Below, piece after piece: positions 10,703 to 24,110 of a stretch of DNA of 64,000 bases; within the stretch, counting starts at the first letter, position 1, and each line of letters opens with the position of its first letter. The notes beneath the pieces were generated by a model, which ran no database searches, was not told where the DNA came from, and was given only the letters and a program-made list of their open reading frames with translations. The stretch comes from Penelope pileata. Lineage: Eukaryota; Chordata; Aves; Galliformes; Cracidae. Location of the stretch: NCBI GenBank assembly GCA_013396635.1, contig WBMW01003210.1, positions 16,001 through 80,000 of the forward strand, given 5' to 3'. Made by a program: the position numbers and the translations under genes.

Positions 10703-13700
10703 CCACCTATTTCTCAGCTAGGAGTAATGCTGAGGTTTACTGAAGTTTTCTCATTCCAAGATGGTGTATTTAAATTGCAATAGTACTCTTATTCTTGGAT
10801 GGTATGGGAGCTCTGTCTTAAACTTGGCTCAGAAAATCCTGCTACATTTTTTCTTTTAGACAAGAAAATTACTGTAGAACAAATCACTTGATCAGAGAAC
10901 CTGACAACTAGTACATATAGATTGTTCTAGGGCTCTGAACCTCAGGTGTCTGTTCCCATTTCAGGAGTAGGAATAAACGACGTCAGAGAGCATGGCCATT
11001 TGACCTCTATTTGAAAAAAAAATGAGAAGGAAAGTGAGATTTGGAGCTCAAACAATAGGCCTATGGGATTTTAGTAGCTACATCCACAGTTAATTCAGGA
11101 CCCTTTGTACTTCTAATTCCATTATCTTAAAATGGGTTTTCTTTTGACTGTCCAAGAAAACAAATTTAGATAAGGGTTTGAAAAAAAGAATGAGAGAAAT
11201 AATTGAGTTTGGGGGGAAGGGGAAGCTATTGAGTTGTGTTTCTTTTTTTTTTGTTTGCACACCTGACTTTGCAGATGTCAGATTTGTTATGCCACAATAG
11301 TTTTAATGTCTTTTCTCCTTGTTAATGTATTTACTTGGGAATTCTAGTGAAGATTTCTCATCCAAGTTTCATGGAAGAATACTGGCAGGAAGATCTGAGT
11401 TCAAACAATGCTTCAGAGCTTGTGAGAGAAGAAGAACCTGTTATAAACACAGAGAACAGTAAAAAAGAAAGTAATAACTGGCTGAATAGAGTCATAGCTA
11501 ATTGAATTTCTTTCAGAAGTTTGTGAGCAGGCCTTTCATGAGAGCAATTTCAAGCTCAATGTATATTGCTAGAAGTTCAAATTCTTCCTAATATGACACT
11601 CTCTTCAGCTCTTGATTTAATTCTACAAATTTTTTTTCTTAAAGTGCTCTTTTACTTCAAGAGATTACCATTCTGATAATTTCAATATATACTGGGGAAC
11701 ATTAAGATGACCACCATCTAGTTCTTGAATCTAATATTTAAACATAAGCTTCTTTTATTCTATAATCCCAACAACTAGTATGCATTTGACCAGAACATTA
11801 GATACATTTTCTTGAAGTGAACAATAGATTACTTTCATCATTATGTCTTGAGAAATATAAATTTTATACTGGTTCCCAAAGCACTAATATTCTTTATTTC
11901 CTTTAGGAAACTGAAAAGTGCTTTTCAGATGCTTAAAGAAAAGCTCTTTAAGTTATAGCATGAAGGACGGTTTTATGAATTAAAACCTAACATTTAGGAT
12001 CCCCATTACTTCATATGTAGAAAAACTTCCATACTCTAATCACAATCTTTCTGAAATAAATGTGGATATCTAACGTATTAAGATATACTTCCACTTTTAA
12101 AATGCCCCTGATCATCCTGTAATACGAACTGTTGTGCATTGCTTTACTCTGTAGGCATCATAGCAATGTGACAAACATTATCACGTCAGTTAAGAATAGT
12201 CAGAACTGCAAAAGCAGTTTACACTAGAAAGCCTTTGGATTTTTCTCTCTATAATTCCAGGTTGCTGTTGCTAGGGAATTGCTAGGAAATACATGCTTAA
12301 GACACACCTGAAAACCAGATGCACGTGGCAGAAAATATTAATTGTATATAGAACTCGTTCATTTTTTTAATAAATAATTATTTTTTTCATGAATTAATTG
12401 AAGAATACCATTCGGTGAACTTGAGATTAATATGAATTTGAGTCATACTCCATGAACAGTTACAGGAAAATGAAGACTGAGTAGATTTTACAGAATGAAG
12501 GCATCTGAATTCTAGTTTAGATTTTGAGAATGATTTCTGTCTCTTACACTCTTTATTTGTGCAAAGTGAGACAATTTCACAAGTAAATTGTAAGATCTTT
12601 CTTAAAGAATGAGATCTCAAGACTAAGGTGCTGTCTTCAGTGATTGTAATACTTGGATCAAATCACTGAGCCACAGCTTCTCATGTAAATATTCGAACTC
12701 CTAGCATGTATCTACTTTAGAATTCTGAAAATATAGCCCTTTCTTTGCTAAGAGAATCAGAAAGAATTTTGAATTGAAATAGCATGCATACTTTCCCCTG
12801 AAAATGGTGAAAATATTGAAGCTTTTAGTCAAATTAGATCTTTTTGTTTAATTTCAACTCAGAAAAAAAACAAGTTATTTGAATTTTGGCTGTATTGGTA
12901 ATTATTTTGTTTGTAGAATCATTCAACACATGTAATTAAGTTCAGTGATGCAAGATGCTACGGACTTTGGCACTAGTCTTAATAAAATATTCAATCAAAA
13001 TATTTGTATAATCTTTTTGAAATTGATGGGATGATCTATGTGTTTAAATTAAGGACATACTTAAATTCTTTTTTGTTGTTAAACATCAGAATTTCTGAAG
13101 CAGGAGTTGAAACAGTCTGTTTGGGTTTTTTACCTTACTGTCAGTATGACAAGCACATAATAGGGTTAATTAAGCTATCTTCCATTAATTTCTTGATTCT
13201 TTCTTTTTTAAAGTGAATAATTAGATTAGAATAATAAACATCATGACTTAAAAAACAGCATAACTCATTGCATCTTTTATCCATCAGGAAAGGTATATAT
13301 GAATTCATAAGTTTGGCTATTGTGAATCTTTGATGAAAACCTGCCTTTGACCTTGCTTTAAATAGACAGATCTTTCATCAAAGCCTGAAAGCAGGTCTAG
13401 AGATACAAATAAAATCAGCACTTTACATAAAACTGGGATAACAGCATCCACTCTTTCTGAAAAGAATGGCAAAATGAATGAATATTATCTTTCTGTTGTT
13501 CAAATTTCCCAACAGACCACTAATGAATATTGCCAGACAGTAAACCTTATTCAAGGAAATTCAAACGCATCCAAGAATGATATATTCTGAAATCTTTGGG
13601 GGCCAAAAAAAATGCACTTTGTTGTCTGCAACTCCCCTTCCACACAGTAGTTCCTAATGGGATTCCATGTTTGCCTAAACGTTCCTTGACACTGAGACCA

Positions 13701-16017
13701 AATCATGTGGGAAAGTCCACATCCATGATTTTATATTCTTCTATTTTCCAAGACACAGAGTACTACTAAACTGTCTTTTGAGGATGATCCCTAGCCACTT
13801 CAGCTAACAGCCAAAAAAACATGACAAGAATTATCTTGGAGAAGACCGTGGTCCTACCACAGCATGCTACAGGCACTTCTAACATTGTGAGGCTGTCCAT
13901 GATGAAATTCCAGTTCAGGAGTGTAGTTCAGGTGTCTTGAATAAAGACTCTTCAGTGTATTGAAGGAAACTCATACACTGAAATTTTAATATATGAATCA
14001 GCCATGTCATAAGTGTGAGAAACAATGTAATTTTGTAACTTTTATTATGTCAAGAAAATTATGGAAAAAATTAATGCTATAAAATCATCAAACAAATCTA
14101 CTTATAACTTTAGGTCTAGGCTTTGTCCATCTTTCCTTAATTCTCAGTCTGCATACTGATGTTTCAGTTATAGAATACTTGGGACAGATGTTTTAAGACA
14201 GGAGATTTAGTCTGAAGTATCCCAGATAGACATTAAGTCTTGCTGTAGGGTGGCAATCAGGAACATGAGAAGGCTCTTCTAACCTGCACTGTGTTCAAGG
14301 GACATGCTATAAAGTAAAAATATGAGGCTATCCTCATTCTCCTGAACGAAGCTGGTTACTCTGTTCATGCCCATACTAATAGATAACGTTTTCCTTCACT
14401 TCATCCATTTGACTTTCTGTGGTGAAATCACGCATTACTTTGTTCTCAGAGGAGCATTTTCACAAACCTGAGAGTCAAACCCCATGAAACTCCAAAGCAA
14501 CAACTCAAAAAAATTTTGTTCTTTCATGGGGTAGCATCAGAACGAAGGCAGATCGAAAAGTTGAGGTCAGATACCTAATTATGGATTATACGTCAATATA
14601 CTGCAAATTTGATTCGCATTATAATAGGTTACTAGCTTCAGAAAAGGATATCAATTCTGGATGTACTCCATTGAGCAACATTTATTATCTCATTCCATTT
14701 GAATTGTGCACAGGCATAAATTCATTGGTCCTCGTATCCATCAAACACCAAAAAGTTACAATTATTTCAAAGTATTCAAATGGAAATGAGATTTATTAAT
14801 CCTGTCAGGTTCATTTATTGCTGCATAAGTTTTGATGCCAAAAAAGTGTTCTGAGGTTTGAGATCTTCTCAGTCTTTAACTCTCACAGTGTACTTTAAAC
14901 AATACATTTTGTGTTTTGTGTTCTGTGGAAGTATTAATAGAAATCAGTCATGTAAGGAAACAGTTTGAAATGTAATTATGGCAATCATTTAAGATGCATA
15001 ATACATCTAGAGACTTCTCATTTTAGCATCATGCATTTCTCTGCAGGACTGGAAGGCTTGTGTTTAACCTGCCTATAACCTACTTACCTATCTTTCATGA
15101 TCTAATCTATCATACTAATGAACCATTAATCTTGGCATTTAAATACAGATGACAATAATTAAAAGTAGCATTATTAAATAGGAGAAATTTTAAAAGGCTG
15201 AAGGAGAATTCTATTCTAAGACCAGAAAATGCTTTGGAATTTGCTTTTGCAAGTTCTGACTCAGAATGACTTTTGGCAATTATCATGTCATCTCTCTACT
15301 TAACATTCTTCCAAGTGTTGCAGGCTGTGGTGATTAATACTCTGCATTCTTTCAAATTAAAGGTTTGATTTGACTTGCATTTTTTTCCTATGCCACCATG
15401 GCAATCCTGCTTTCACCATGCTACTCCCTCCATTATTCTGACACAGCTGTATTGTCGTTTTCTTGGGAAGTGAATCAGGACCCTGATTTGGTCAAGAAAT
15501 AAACTTTTATGACAGGTTATGTTCGTCTTTTCATAAACTCATGTACACGGATATTATTGATAGCACTAAGGAGAAAGCAGCACAAGGCTGGGAATGAATA
15601 AGAAAGAAGACAACAGCACATTTAAGCTGACCTACTGAGGAATGATATTGAATATAAAAGCAATGGAGTCACTATTAATAACATTTGGAATTCAGAGGAA
15701 AGAATTGAGTCCTAGCTTAGTTAATAATGTTGCAGAAGAGATATTGTTCAAGAAAAGCCTACAATGAATGAAGATATATCAGCAAAAATAAAATAAAAAA
15801 AAGAATATCTGGAAGGTCATGAAACATATGGATAAACTGAGAATTACCAGAAGTCAAGCTGACTTAGACTGACAAAGGAAATTAAAAGAAATACAAAGTT
15901 TTTAGAGAGTTTAATAAAAATGAGTAAGAAAAGAAAGATGTAATTAAAGTTAACTTGTATATGGCCTCAACTTCAATGATTACCTTCTTTTGGTGTTCCA
16001 GAAGAATAGAATAACAT

Positions 16018-16894
16018 TGTTGTGGTTCAACCCAGCAGCAGCTGAATACCACACAACGCTTTGCTCATTCCTCCACCTCTTAGTGGAATGGGGGAGAGAA
16101 TTGGAAAAAAAGTAGAACTCATGGGTTGAGATAAAAACTATTTACTAAGATAGAAAATGAAGGAAAAAAAGCAATCGGTAGTGATAATTATATACATAAA
16201 TATATATGCACACACACACACAAGTGATGCACAAAGCAATTGCTCACCACCCAGCGACAGATGCCCAGCCAGTCCCTAAGCATTGGCAGCTCCTCCAGAT
16301 AACTCCCCTACTCCCCTCAGTTCTATAGTTTTTTCACATANACGCTTTGCTCATTCCTCCACCTCTTAGTGGAATGGGGGAGAGAATTGGAAAAAAAGTA
16401 GAACTCATGGGTTGAGATAAAAACTATTTACTAAGATAGAAAATGAAGGAAAAAAAGCAATCGGTAGTGATAATTATATACATAAATATATATGCACACA
16501 CACACACAAGTGATGCACAAAGCAATTGCTCACCACCCAGCGACAGATGCCCAGCCAGTCCCTAAGCATTGGCAGCTCCTCCAGATAACTCCCCTACTCC
16601 CCTCAGTTCTATAGTTTTTTCACATAATGCCACATGGTATAGAATATCCCTTTGGCCAGCTTAGGTCAGCCGTCCTGATTCTTTTCCCTCCTAACTCCTT
16701 GTGCCCACTCCAGCCCTTTTGCTGGCAGGACAGTACAAGAAGCTGAGAAACTGAAATATTCTTGGCTCTGTATAGCGCTGCTCAGCAACAACTAAAGAAT
16801 CAATGTGTTATCAACATCATTTTATTCCTAAAGCCGAAACATTGCGTCATGCCAGACACCGGTAAAACAACTTCTGTCCCAACTGAAACTAAGA
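16018..16894 (+). mobile_element. Solo LTR, type A, lengthened by an assembly duplication
   Basis: Begins TGTTGTGGTTCAACCCAGCA and ends near AACTGAAACTAAGA. The landmarks match the type-A copies at 6.7 and 49.3 kb: GGGTTGAGATAAAAACTATT, GCTCACCACCCAGC, CCAGCCAGTCCCTAAGCA and CTCAGCAACAACTAAAGAA. The apparent 877-base length is inflated because 16056-16340 is repeated exactly at 16342-16626 on the other side of an N. The true length is probably about 590 bases. No internal viral genes are present. Confidence 0.85.
16341..16341. other. Assembly join (single N)
   Basis: A lone N separates two identical 285-base copies of LTR sequence. This is what results when overlapping contig ends are joined without being merged. 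Confidence 0.9.
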
Positions 16895-17925
16895 TGATTA
16901 TATAGATGACTCTATACAAGGCAAGAGATCCCTGAAATTAGTTTGGAGATGGCAGAAGGCAGGAGTGATAAAAGCAAAGACACTGTTCTAAAGTAGTAAA
17001 AAATTGAGATTCCTACATTCACAGAGTCTATTCATATGGTTTAGTGTTTCAGTGATATAATTTCAGAAAAATGTCCAGTTTCATAGCCAATTTGTCATTT
17101 GTTCTTCTGGATATTTTCATTAGTGTTCAGAGCACCAAGATAAAATTAAATTAATTAAATTATCTGATGCTACAAAGATGGGAAGTATTTTTAATATAGA
17201 AGTTAGATTCTCAGCTGTAACAACTATACACTTCATTTTTAACCTTTTGCTCTGAACATGGTAACATCACAGTCATTTTGCATATCACTTCTTATAATTA
17301 TTGTGAGAACAAAATCAAATCAGGCTCTTAGAATAGTTTCTCACCAGTTATAATAACAATCAGAAGCATCTTCTAATGACCAGCATATGATGATAATGTG
17401 ACAATAGTCACGTCCCCAAATGTCATAGTTGTTGAGATCGGGTAGATGCACACCAGGACACAGAAGTTCCTAATTTCCTCTTCACTGATTTAAAATAGCA
17501 TCAGAACTTGGTTTCATACAACATGCTGTATATATAATAATATAAAACATATTGTAACCTGCCTCCATATACAAACACACACACAACTAAACAATTAAAG
17601 AAAACTTTAATTAGGTTTCAGCCCTATATTTCATCAAGCATAGAAAAATGTAAAAATGCCCTCAGGATCTTATAAGTAGGTAAATTATGAGCCCACCTAC
17701 ATATCCATACTCCATACACCATACTAATTAAAAGACAGAGCATAAAAAACAGAAACTTATAACACTGTCTAACTACATAATAAAAATTACACTCAATTTT
17801 ATTAGAGTTGCAAAGTCAAACATCCAAAAGTTAATAGATGGGGCACTTACAGTTGTCTATGTCTTCTGAATTCACTCCTTCTATGCAAGAGTTCTACAAT
17901 ATGATCTGGTAGAAGACGTCCTTTC

Positions 17926-18020
17926 CCATGCCAGGCTGCTTGTAACAAGATGATCTTTAAGGTCTCTTCCATTTCCAACTATTCTATGATTCTATGGCTT
18001 ATTTTATGATTCTATGATAT
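17926..18020 (+). mobile_element. CR1 LINE 3' tail fragment
   Basis: Carries CATGCCAGGCTGCTTG, AACAAGATGATCTTTAAGG and TCTCTTCCATTTCCAAC, the last 3' UTR segment of CR1. Two ATTCTATGATTCTATG-like tail units and a degraded extra one follow. It is truncated to about the last hundred bases. Confidence 0.8.
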
Positions 18021-19499
18021 AAATTTTTCACACAATTGCTTTTTTTTTTTCTTTTTTAGCATTAGACTTCTAGACTCTTTCAGGTCACAGACAAATTGCT
18101 TCTTGTTTGCTTGCTTACTTGCTGATCAATGTTTCCCATTTGTAGCTTACTTACTTAATGAAAGCATCTATTTGACTAAAAACGATAGCAGCGTCTTTCC
18201 AGCTCTCTGTTAATTTCCTTGTGCTTGTATTATGTCCTGGTATTTGGTTTCTCTGTCTCATACTTCCCACTTCCAGGCTCCTAAACTCAGTTTCTTTTCC
18301 TGTGCTTATTCCATTCGTTCTATACCATGATTTTTCAATACATAATCTTCTATATCCTTAAGAAAGTAAGTTACTAATTAGTTATATTTTGCTAAAACTG
18401 GGACTAAAAAAAATATTCTGATGAAAAGTGTTGGCCCTCTTAATCACAGTATTTGCTACCATTTGTATTTATAATGATGACTGAATTAAAATACAAATGT
18501 CCATTGAATGAAAAATCTTTATGATACAAAAATTCAATTTATCTTCAGGCTAAATAATTTAAATTAATATTCTGATAACTCCTCTCATAATCAAACTGGG
18601 TCAAAGCCGTGAATGTCAAACTATTATGGTATTTTGAGTAGGATGTTCTACTGACAATTCAGTAACTGGCACTTTCTCTTCTAAATTATTAAATCATTAT
18701 CACAGAATGCACTGTAATGAAACAGGTGCTCCTTGGAAAATTTCTGCTTGGAAAGTGATTTCCACCTGAATGCTTGCTAGTTATCAGTATTTTCCTTACT
18801 ATGAGATCTCAATCATCCTCCTCATTCTTCATTAATATAACAGCTATTTACTGTGACCCATGTTTTTGTTGGTAACTATTTTGAGATTTTAAGACAGCCT
18901 TTATTCAGTGACATCTGCAGAATTCTACTGCCATTTTTCTGTGCTATTGTCATTTTGTCTACTGTCTATCTTCCAGGATGATGTACAAATGAAAGATTAT
19001 TGCTCCATCTAAAATGGAGAATAGGAAATATGAAAAATCCTAACTTGTGATCATCATTAGTTATAACAAACTGCAAATAATGGATAAGCACTCTGATGGT
19101 TTTTCTTTTTTTTTTTTGCTTCACTCCTAGTTATATAATGCCTGGTAGTGCGTATTAGTGCAGTACTGGGAAGTGACATCTCTTAATTTTTAATTTACTC
19201 ATAAAAATCTTGCTACTTCATTAAAAACATACATCTGCTAACAACAACAACAACAAAGAATAATCACAGATACAATCTGTCAGTTAATGTAAAAGTCAGA
19301 GTGGAATACTGGTAAGAAAATCATAGCTAGCGGAACAAAAGACAATAAGCATTCTCATATCTAGAGTAACCTCGTGGAAATCTCAGTAGAGAAGTCAATC
19401 CTTTAAGCACTGTGTCCTGCAAAACAGTCACCAACAGTGCTCATTAGGACTGCATACCTGATAAAGATTTTTGCTGTATATTTTAGTCAAAGTTCTCTG

Positions 19500-20362
19500 A
19501 AATGTACAGAGATTAACAAACTACTGAGATCCTAGATCTACAGGAGGTCATTGCTCAGCCAGACCAGTTTCTTGTCTCTTCTGCTTTTTTTCTCTTGCAG
19601 CTCTTGCACTCTCAGAAAGGTGTCCGTAAAGTGTTGCCAGTTCTGTTCTATCCCTATGTCCCTAAGATCAGTTTCCCAGGGGATCTCATTCAATAATTCT
19701 TTAAATAGCCAATAGTTTGCTCTCCTGAACTTCAGGGTCCTGACTCTGCTCTTTGCCTATATTCCTCAAGATCAAAAAATTGACCAGCATATGGTCACTA
19801 CAGCTCAGACTGCCTCCAGTCTTAACCTCTTTAATGATCTCCTCCACACTGGTGAGCATCAGGCCTAGTAACACTTCACCTCTGGATGTTCTGTCCAATA
19901 CCTGGATCAGGAAGTTTTCCTCAGCGGACTCCAGGAGTCTCCTAGATTACTTTCAGCTTACCATGTTTTCCCAGGATATATCCAGGGAAATCACCTATCA
20001 GGATGACAGCCTGCAAGTGCAACACCTCGTGCAGCTGAAGCGAGAAGAACTCATTGACAGGCTCCCCTTGATCAGGCAGGTTGTAGTATACCCTGACCAC
20101 TGGATGTCCTTTATTGACCTGGTCCCAAATTTTACTCCACAAGCTCTCAACCTGGTCATGGCTATTTCTCAGAGGCAGCTTTTCACAATCTATCCACTTC
20201 TTAACATGAAGGGCAATTCCCCTGCCCCTCTTGCTATGCCTGTCCCTTCTAAAATGCTTGTAGCCTTCAATCATATTGTCCCAGTTGTGTGATTAGTCCC
20301 ACCATTTTTCCAAGATAGCAATTAGGTCATAGCTTTCTAATTGTGCCATGGTTTCCATCTCC
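19500..20362 (-). mobile_element. CR1 LINE endonuclease-region fragment
   Basis: On the minus strand the translation reads as the apurinic-like endonuclease part of CR1 ORF2. It includes GYKHFRRDRHSKRGRGIALH, then DQVESLWSKIWDQVNKGHP, then ILIGDF, and downstream GLMLTSVEEIIKEVKTGGSL and SCSDHMLVNF. The frame is interrupted by stops, so it is dead. The reverse transcriptase and 3' tail are absent, unlike most CR1 copies, which keep the 3' end. The long + strand frame at 19753-20292 is its antisense shadow. Confidence 0.85.
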
Positions 20363-20669
20363 TGCTTCAGCACTTCAGCTGTGCTATCAGCCACCTTACC
20401 TTCTTGGAGGAGCCTTCCCAAATTCCTCTGGGACAAATCTGAGGTTTTCCCTGTCTGCTTCCAAATGTGACAGAATTCCTCAGACTTCCTCTCTGTCTCT
20501 TAGAAGTACATCCCCTTACCCCATCAAATCTAGAAATATATATATATGTATATTTAAATCCAAGGAACTGTATCAAATGAGGTAGAAATTACTTATTTGA
20601 AATTACTTATTTTGAAAATAGGATACAATCATTCCTTTTCAAATCAGTCTGTCTTTGTCTGACATTTTC

Positions 20670-21083
20670 ATTCTCAGCTCCTTCCCTCTGCCAGTGAAGG
20701 GGCTAGGGAGGGCAAAGGGAGATGGGAGGGGACAAGAACAGGGCAGCTGACCCAAACTGACCAAAGGGATATTCCATACCATATGACATCATGTAATATA
20801 AGGAAGGGAAGTGAGCGGGGAGGGCCCGTTTGCTTGGGGATTGGCTAAGCATCGGTTGCAGTCAGTGAGCGATCGCTTTGTACAATCACTTGTTTTGTAT
20901 ATAATTATCATTACTGTTATTCTATTCTATTTTCCTTTTCTGTTAGTAAATAATTTTATCTCAACCCACAAGTTCTACCTTTTTTTTTTTTTCTCTCGAT
21001 TCTCTCCCCCATCCCAGCTGGGGGGAGAAGGGGGGAGAGCGAAAGGCTGCATGGTATTTTAGGCCTGCCAGCTCAAACCACAA
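20670..21083 (-). mobile_element. Solo LTR, type A, inverted, 3'-truncated
   Basis: The reverse complement shows the type-A LTR. At 21083 the minus strand starts TTGTGGTTTGAGCTGGCAGG; the GGGATGGGGGAGAGAATCGA and GGGTTGAGATAAAATTATTT landmarks follow, then GGTATGGAATATCCCTTTGG and GTTTGGGTCAGCTGCCCTG. The last hundred or so bases of the LTR (the AACAACTAAA motif) are missing, so it is truncated near 20670. The poly-T at 20981-20993 lies inside the LTR. Confidence 0.85.
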
Positions 21084-22157
21084 CGCAGTCATATATTGTT
21101 TTCTAATGGAACGTATAGAGTTTTTTTAATGAAATTACATGGTATACAGAAAAAGTAGGAGAGATTCCTATCAGATAAATTGCTTATTGAAGAGTATGTG
21201 TGCTTTTCTGTGTAATACATTAAGACATGTACGATGTCATAAAATTACTCATCTAACAGTTTTAGGAGACATTCTATTTGAAAATAAAAATAAAAACTTC
21301 CTCATGTCTGTTGTTTTGTACATCCAATAACTTGTTCACAGCCTTATGCAATAAAAATGGTTTGCATTCCTTTGGCTTTGTACAAAAAAATGTGAGCAGA
21401 TCAGTAAAATACCAAATGTTTTGTATTTATAAATAGCCAAGCTTTCTAGATCAGCCTCAAATAATTCTTATCTTCCTACTTTATTAATTTAGAGACTAGC
21501 ACTCTGTGACAGTGCATTGTGATGAAGACAGTGTTTGGCAGTCTACTTCAGGTAGTAAGGGCTGCCAAGTTTTATCCCTTTTTTTTTTTTTTAATGCTAT
21601 TGAGTATCCTTAAATGTGATTTTCTACTATAAGAAATATCTGTTCTTGTTTATTCATATCTGTTAATGAAAAACAATCAAGGCAAGCAAACCAACCAGCC
21701 ACTGATTAAAAAAAAATAAATAAATAAAATAAAAATAAAAAACTAACTTTCTAAACCCAATAATATACTTTCTAAACCTGAGAACAGTTTGTGGTATTAC
21801 TGTTTGTGTAAATTATGTCTGTCATATTGCTCAACGCTTTCACTTCCAATGGTCTTAAATGCTTTCCTGCACTTGAGCAGATACTGTTTCCCAATCATAA
21901 TTATGATTGATATCTTTTAAGCAAAGACTAATTATATGTCTGTAGTTGATACAAAAATGCATGCAAAGCATGTCAGTGCAGCAATATACTAGAAACAAAG
22001 TCTTCATGCTGTAAATGGTTTAGATTCAAGAAATCTGCTTCTGCAGATTCTAAAATCTGCCTTCATACTGTCTACCTATATGTCCCATCTGATGGTCATT
22101 TTGTTTGAAATGGACTCAGGTTGTGCCAGAGGTTGTTTAGCTTGGATATTTGGCAGA

Positions 22158-22363
22158 ATTCAGTCACGAAGAGGGTGATCAAAAACTGGTACAGGTTGCC
22201 TAGGGAAGTGATTAAGTCCCCATCTCTGGAGGTATTTAAGAGTAATGTGAATGTGGCACTAATGGAAATCAATTAGTAATGGAGCTCAGTTGGTCAGGTT
22301 GATGGTTGGACTTGGTGATCTTGAAGGTATTTTCTAACATAAATAATTCTATGATTTTATGAT
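22158..22363 (+). mobile_element. CR1 LINE 3' end, short
   Basis: Shows CAGGTTGCCTAGGGAAGTG, CCCATCTCTGGAGGTATTTA, GGTTGATGGTTGGACTTGG and a degenerate ATTCTATGATTTTATG tail. These are the end of ORF2 and the 3' UTR of CR1 on the + strand, well decayed. Confidence 0.85.
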
Positions 22364-23204
22364 ACTGTCTAAAGAACGTGCAGTACTGAATATATGGATT
22401 TTTTTTATCTATGTGTTGTTTTGCCTTAGATAGGCTTCATTTGTGGTATTCATGTAAGCTCTCTGAGGTACACATCTGTTTGTGAATGTACATTCAGGTT
22501 GGGAAAGATTTTTGTGATATTATATCTGAAATTGAGATTGAAGTAACTATAATTTTTTTCTGTATTTTATAAACACGGCCTAGAAGTAAAGTACCTACAA
22601 GAAGTAATATTACATTTACTGTTTATGCCTTTCTGATGGCACAAATTACCAGAAATGAAAATGCATTTCTCACATTAAGCTAGGTTTTTGAAATAGGGCT
22701 ATAATAAAAGATTTACAAATTTCAGTGTTTGAATTATAGTGGCTGCAAAAACGATGTTTCTGCTTCAACTCTTTAAATTACTGCTTGAAATGAGAAAGCA
22801 TTTATGCATTTAAGATTTGATTTATAAAATTGATATTTACTTTTATGCAGGTTCTTTGCATAGTTTACTCAGTGAAAGTAGAACATTTTAAGTTTACGTA
22901 AGTTATATGTTTCTCTTCTTTTCTCATGGAAACTCTTGTGGATGTTACCTTATCATTCTCATCTCAAGTGTGCACGTTAGCACAAAGAATTTGGAGAAAG
23001 AACTGTGGTATTCTCAGAACCAATAAATAGACTGTATTGCAACATATTTTATCTAATGAAAAACAGTGGAAACATTTTACAAGTGAAGTGAAGAAGCTAA
23101 TGCTGCCTAATTAGATGTGTCAGATGGCAAAAAGACAAAATAAAATAGTGCTAAGATGCTACCTAAGACGGCTTCTAAGCTGCTATCTAGATTGCTGGTG
23201 ATTG

Positions 23205-23279
23205 TTAGCCATGAGAACTTGCATCCAGATGTGGAGTCCTCAGCACAGGAGAGACATGGACCTGTTGGAGCGCGTCCAG
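23205..23279 (+). mobile_element. CR1 LINE fragment cut by an assembly gap
   Basis: CATCCAGATGTGGAGTCCTC and GACATGGACCTGTTGGAGCG match the CR1 ORF2 C-terminal coding region. The match stops exactly at the N at 23280 and does not resume after it, so the rest of this CR1 was probably lost at an assembly join. Confidence 0.75.
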
Positions 23280-23280
23280 N
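23280..23280. other. Assembly join (single N)
   Basis: A lone N directly follows a CR1 fragment that breaks off mid-element. The true gap size is unknown. Confidence 0.85.
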
Positions 23281-23466
23281 TTTGAGTATCTATGGTTTGT
23301 AGCATTTATAACAGATATAAACAGAAATATGATTATCACTTATGTAAGAGATTCCAAATTCTATCATGTAAATAATTTGGGAGAGAGGAGACAATATTAT
23401 TTTATACCACTATATCTTCTATAATAACACAGGAATGAGCTGATTCTCTGATACTGTGTAAACGTA

Positions 23467-24110
23467 TGTGGTGGGTTGACCTTGTCTGACTGCCACACCC
23501 TCTACACAGTACTTTCTCACCCTCCTCCCCCAACAGAAGAGGAAGAAAATCAGAACTGCTCCAGCGTGAGTCCTTTCCATGGGGTACAGTACATCAGGAT
23601 TATCAGGTCCCCCAAGGGCCACAGTTCCTGCCACAAAACCTGTTTCTTCATGGGCTCCTCTCCACAGGCTGCAGCCTCCTCCAGGCCACAGCCACTGCTG
23701 CACCGTGGGCTCCTCCATGGCTACACATGGAGATCTGCTTCGCACAGTGCCCCTAGGCTACAGGGGGACAGTCTGCTCCACCATGGGCTTCTCCTGAGCT
23801 TCAGGACTTCTGCTCCATACTTGAAGAATTTCCTGCTCTCCTTCTGCACTGACCATGGTGGCTGCAGATCTATTTCCCTTTCATTTTCTCACTCCTCTCT
23901 CTCCCAGCAGCTGTGCAACATTTCTACACTTTCTAAAATATGTTATCACAGAGATGCAACCAGTGTTTTTCTTGGGCTCAGCTTTGGTCAGACACAGGTC
24001 TATTTTGGAGCCAGCTAGAACCAGCTATGTCCAATGCAGGGTCCTCTGTCAGAGACTGTCCCTATAGTCCCCTTGCTGCCAAGACCTTGCCGTGTTAGCA
24101 TAATGCAACA
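23467..24110 (+). mobile_element. Solo LTR, type B (TGTGGTGGGTTGAC-type avian ERV LTR)
   Basis: Starts TGTGGTGGGTTGACCTTG and ends with CCAAGACCTTGCCGTGTTAG and AATGCAACA, the TG...CA form of an LTR. The inner part is GC-rich (CCATGGGCTTCTCCTGAGC, ATATGTTATCACAGAGATGC). No internal gag, pol or env sequence flanks it. A 180-codon open frame crosses it (23476-24018) but has no recognisable protein, so I treat it as chance. I could not identify a clear target-site duplication. A much more worn relative lies at 38.3 kb. Confidence 0.8.

Noticed and set aside
13328..13383. Inverted repeat with 11-base arms (CTTTGATGAAA / TTTCATCAAAG)
   Set aside because: About one such pair with a short loop is expected by chance in 64 kb. 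No further pairing supports a structured RNA.
14479..14532. Inverted repeat with 11-base arms (ACCCCATGAAA / TTTCATGGGGT)
   Set aside because: Chance expectation is similar, and it has no other hairpin or transposon features.
19753..20292. 179-codon open frame on the + strand
   Set aside because: It lies antisense to the CR1 endonuclease region, whose minus-strand translation has recognisable motifs. The + strand product has none.
23476..24018. 180-codon open frame inside the type-B LTR
   Set aside because: The DNA is a non-coding LTR with clear landmarks at both ends, and the GC-rich content makes long chance frames likely. No protein family is recognisable.
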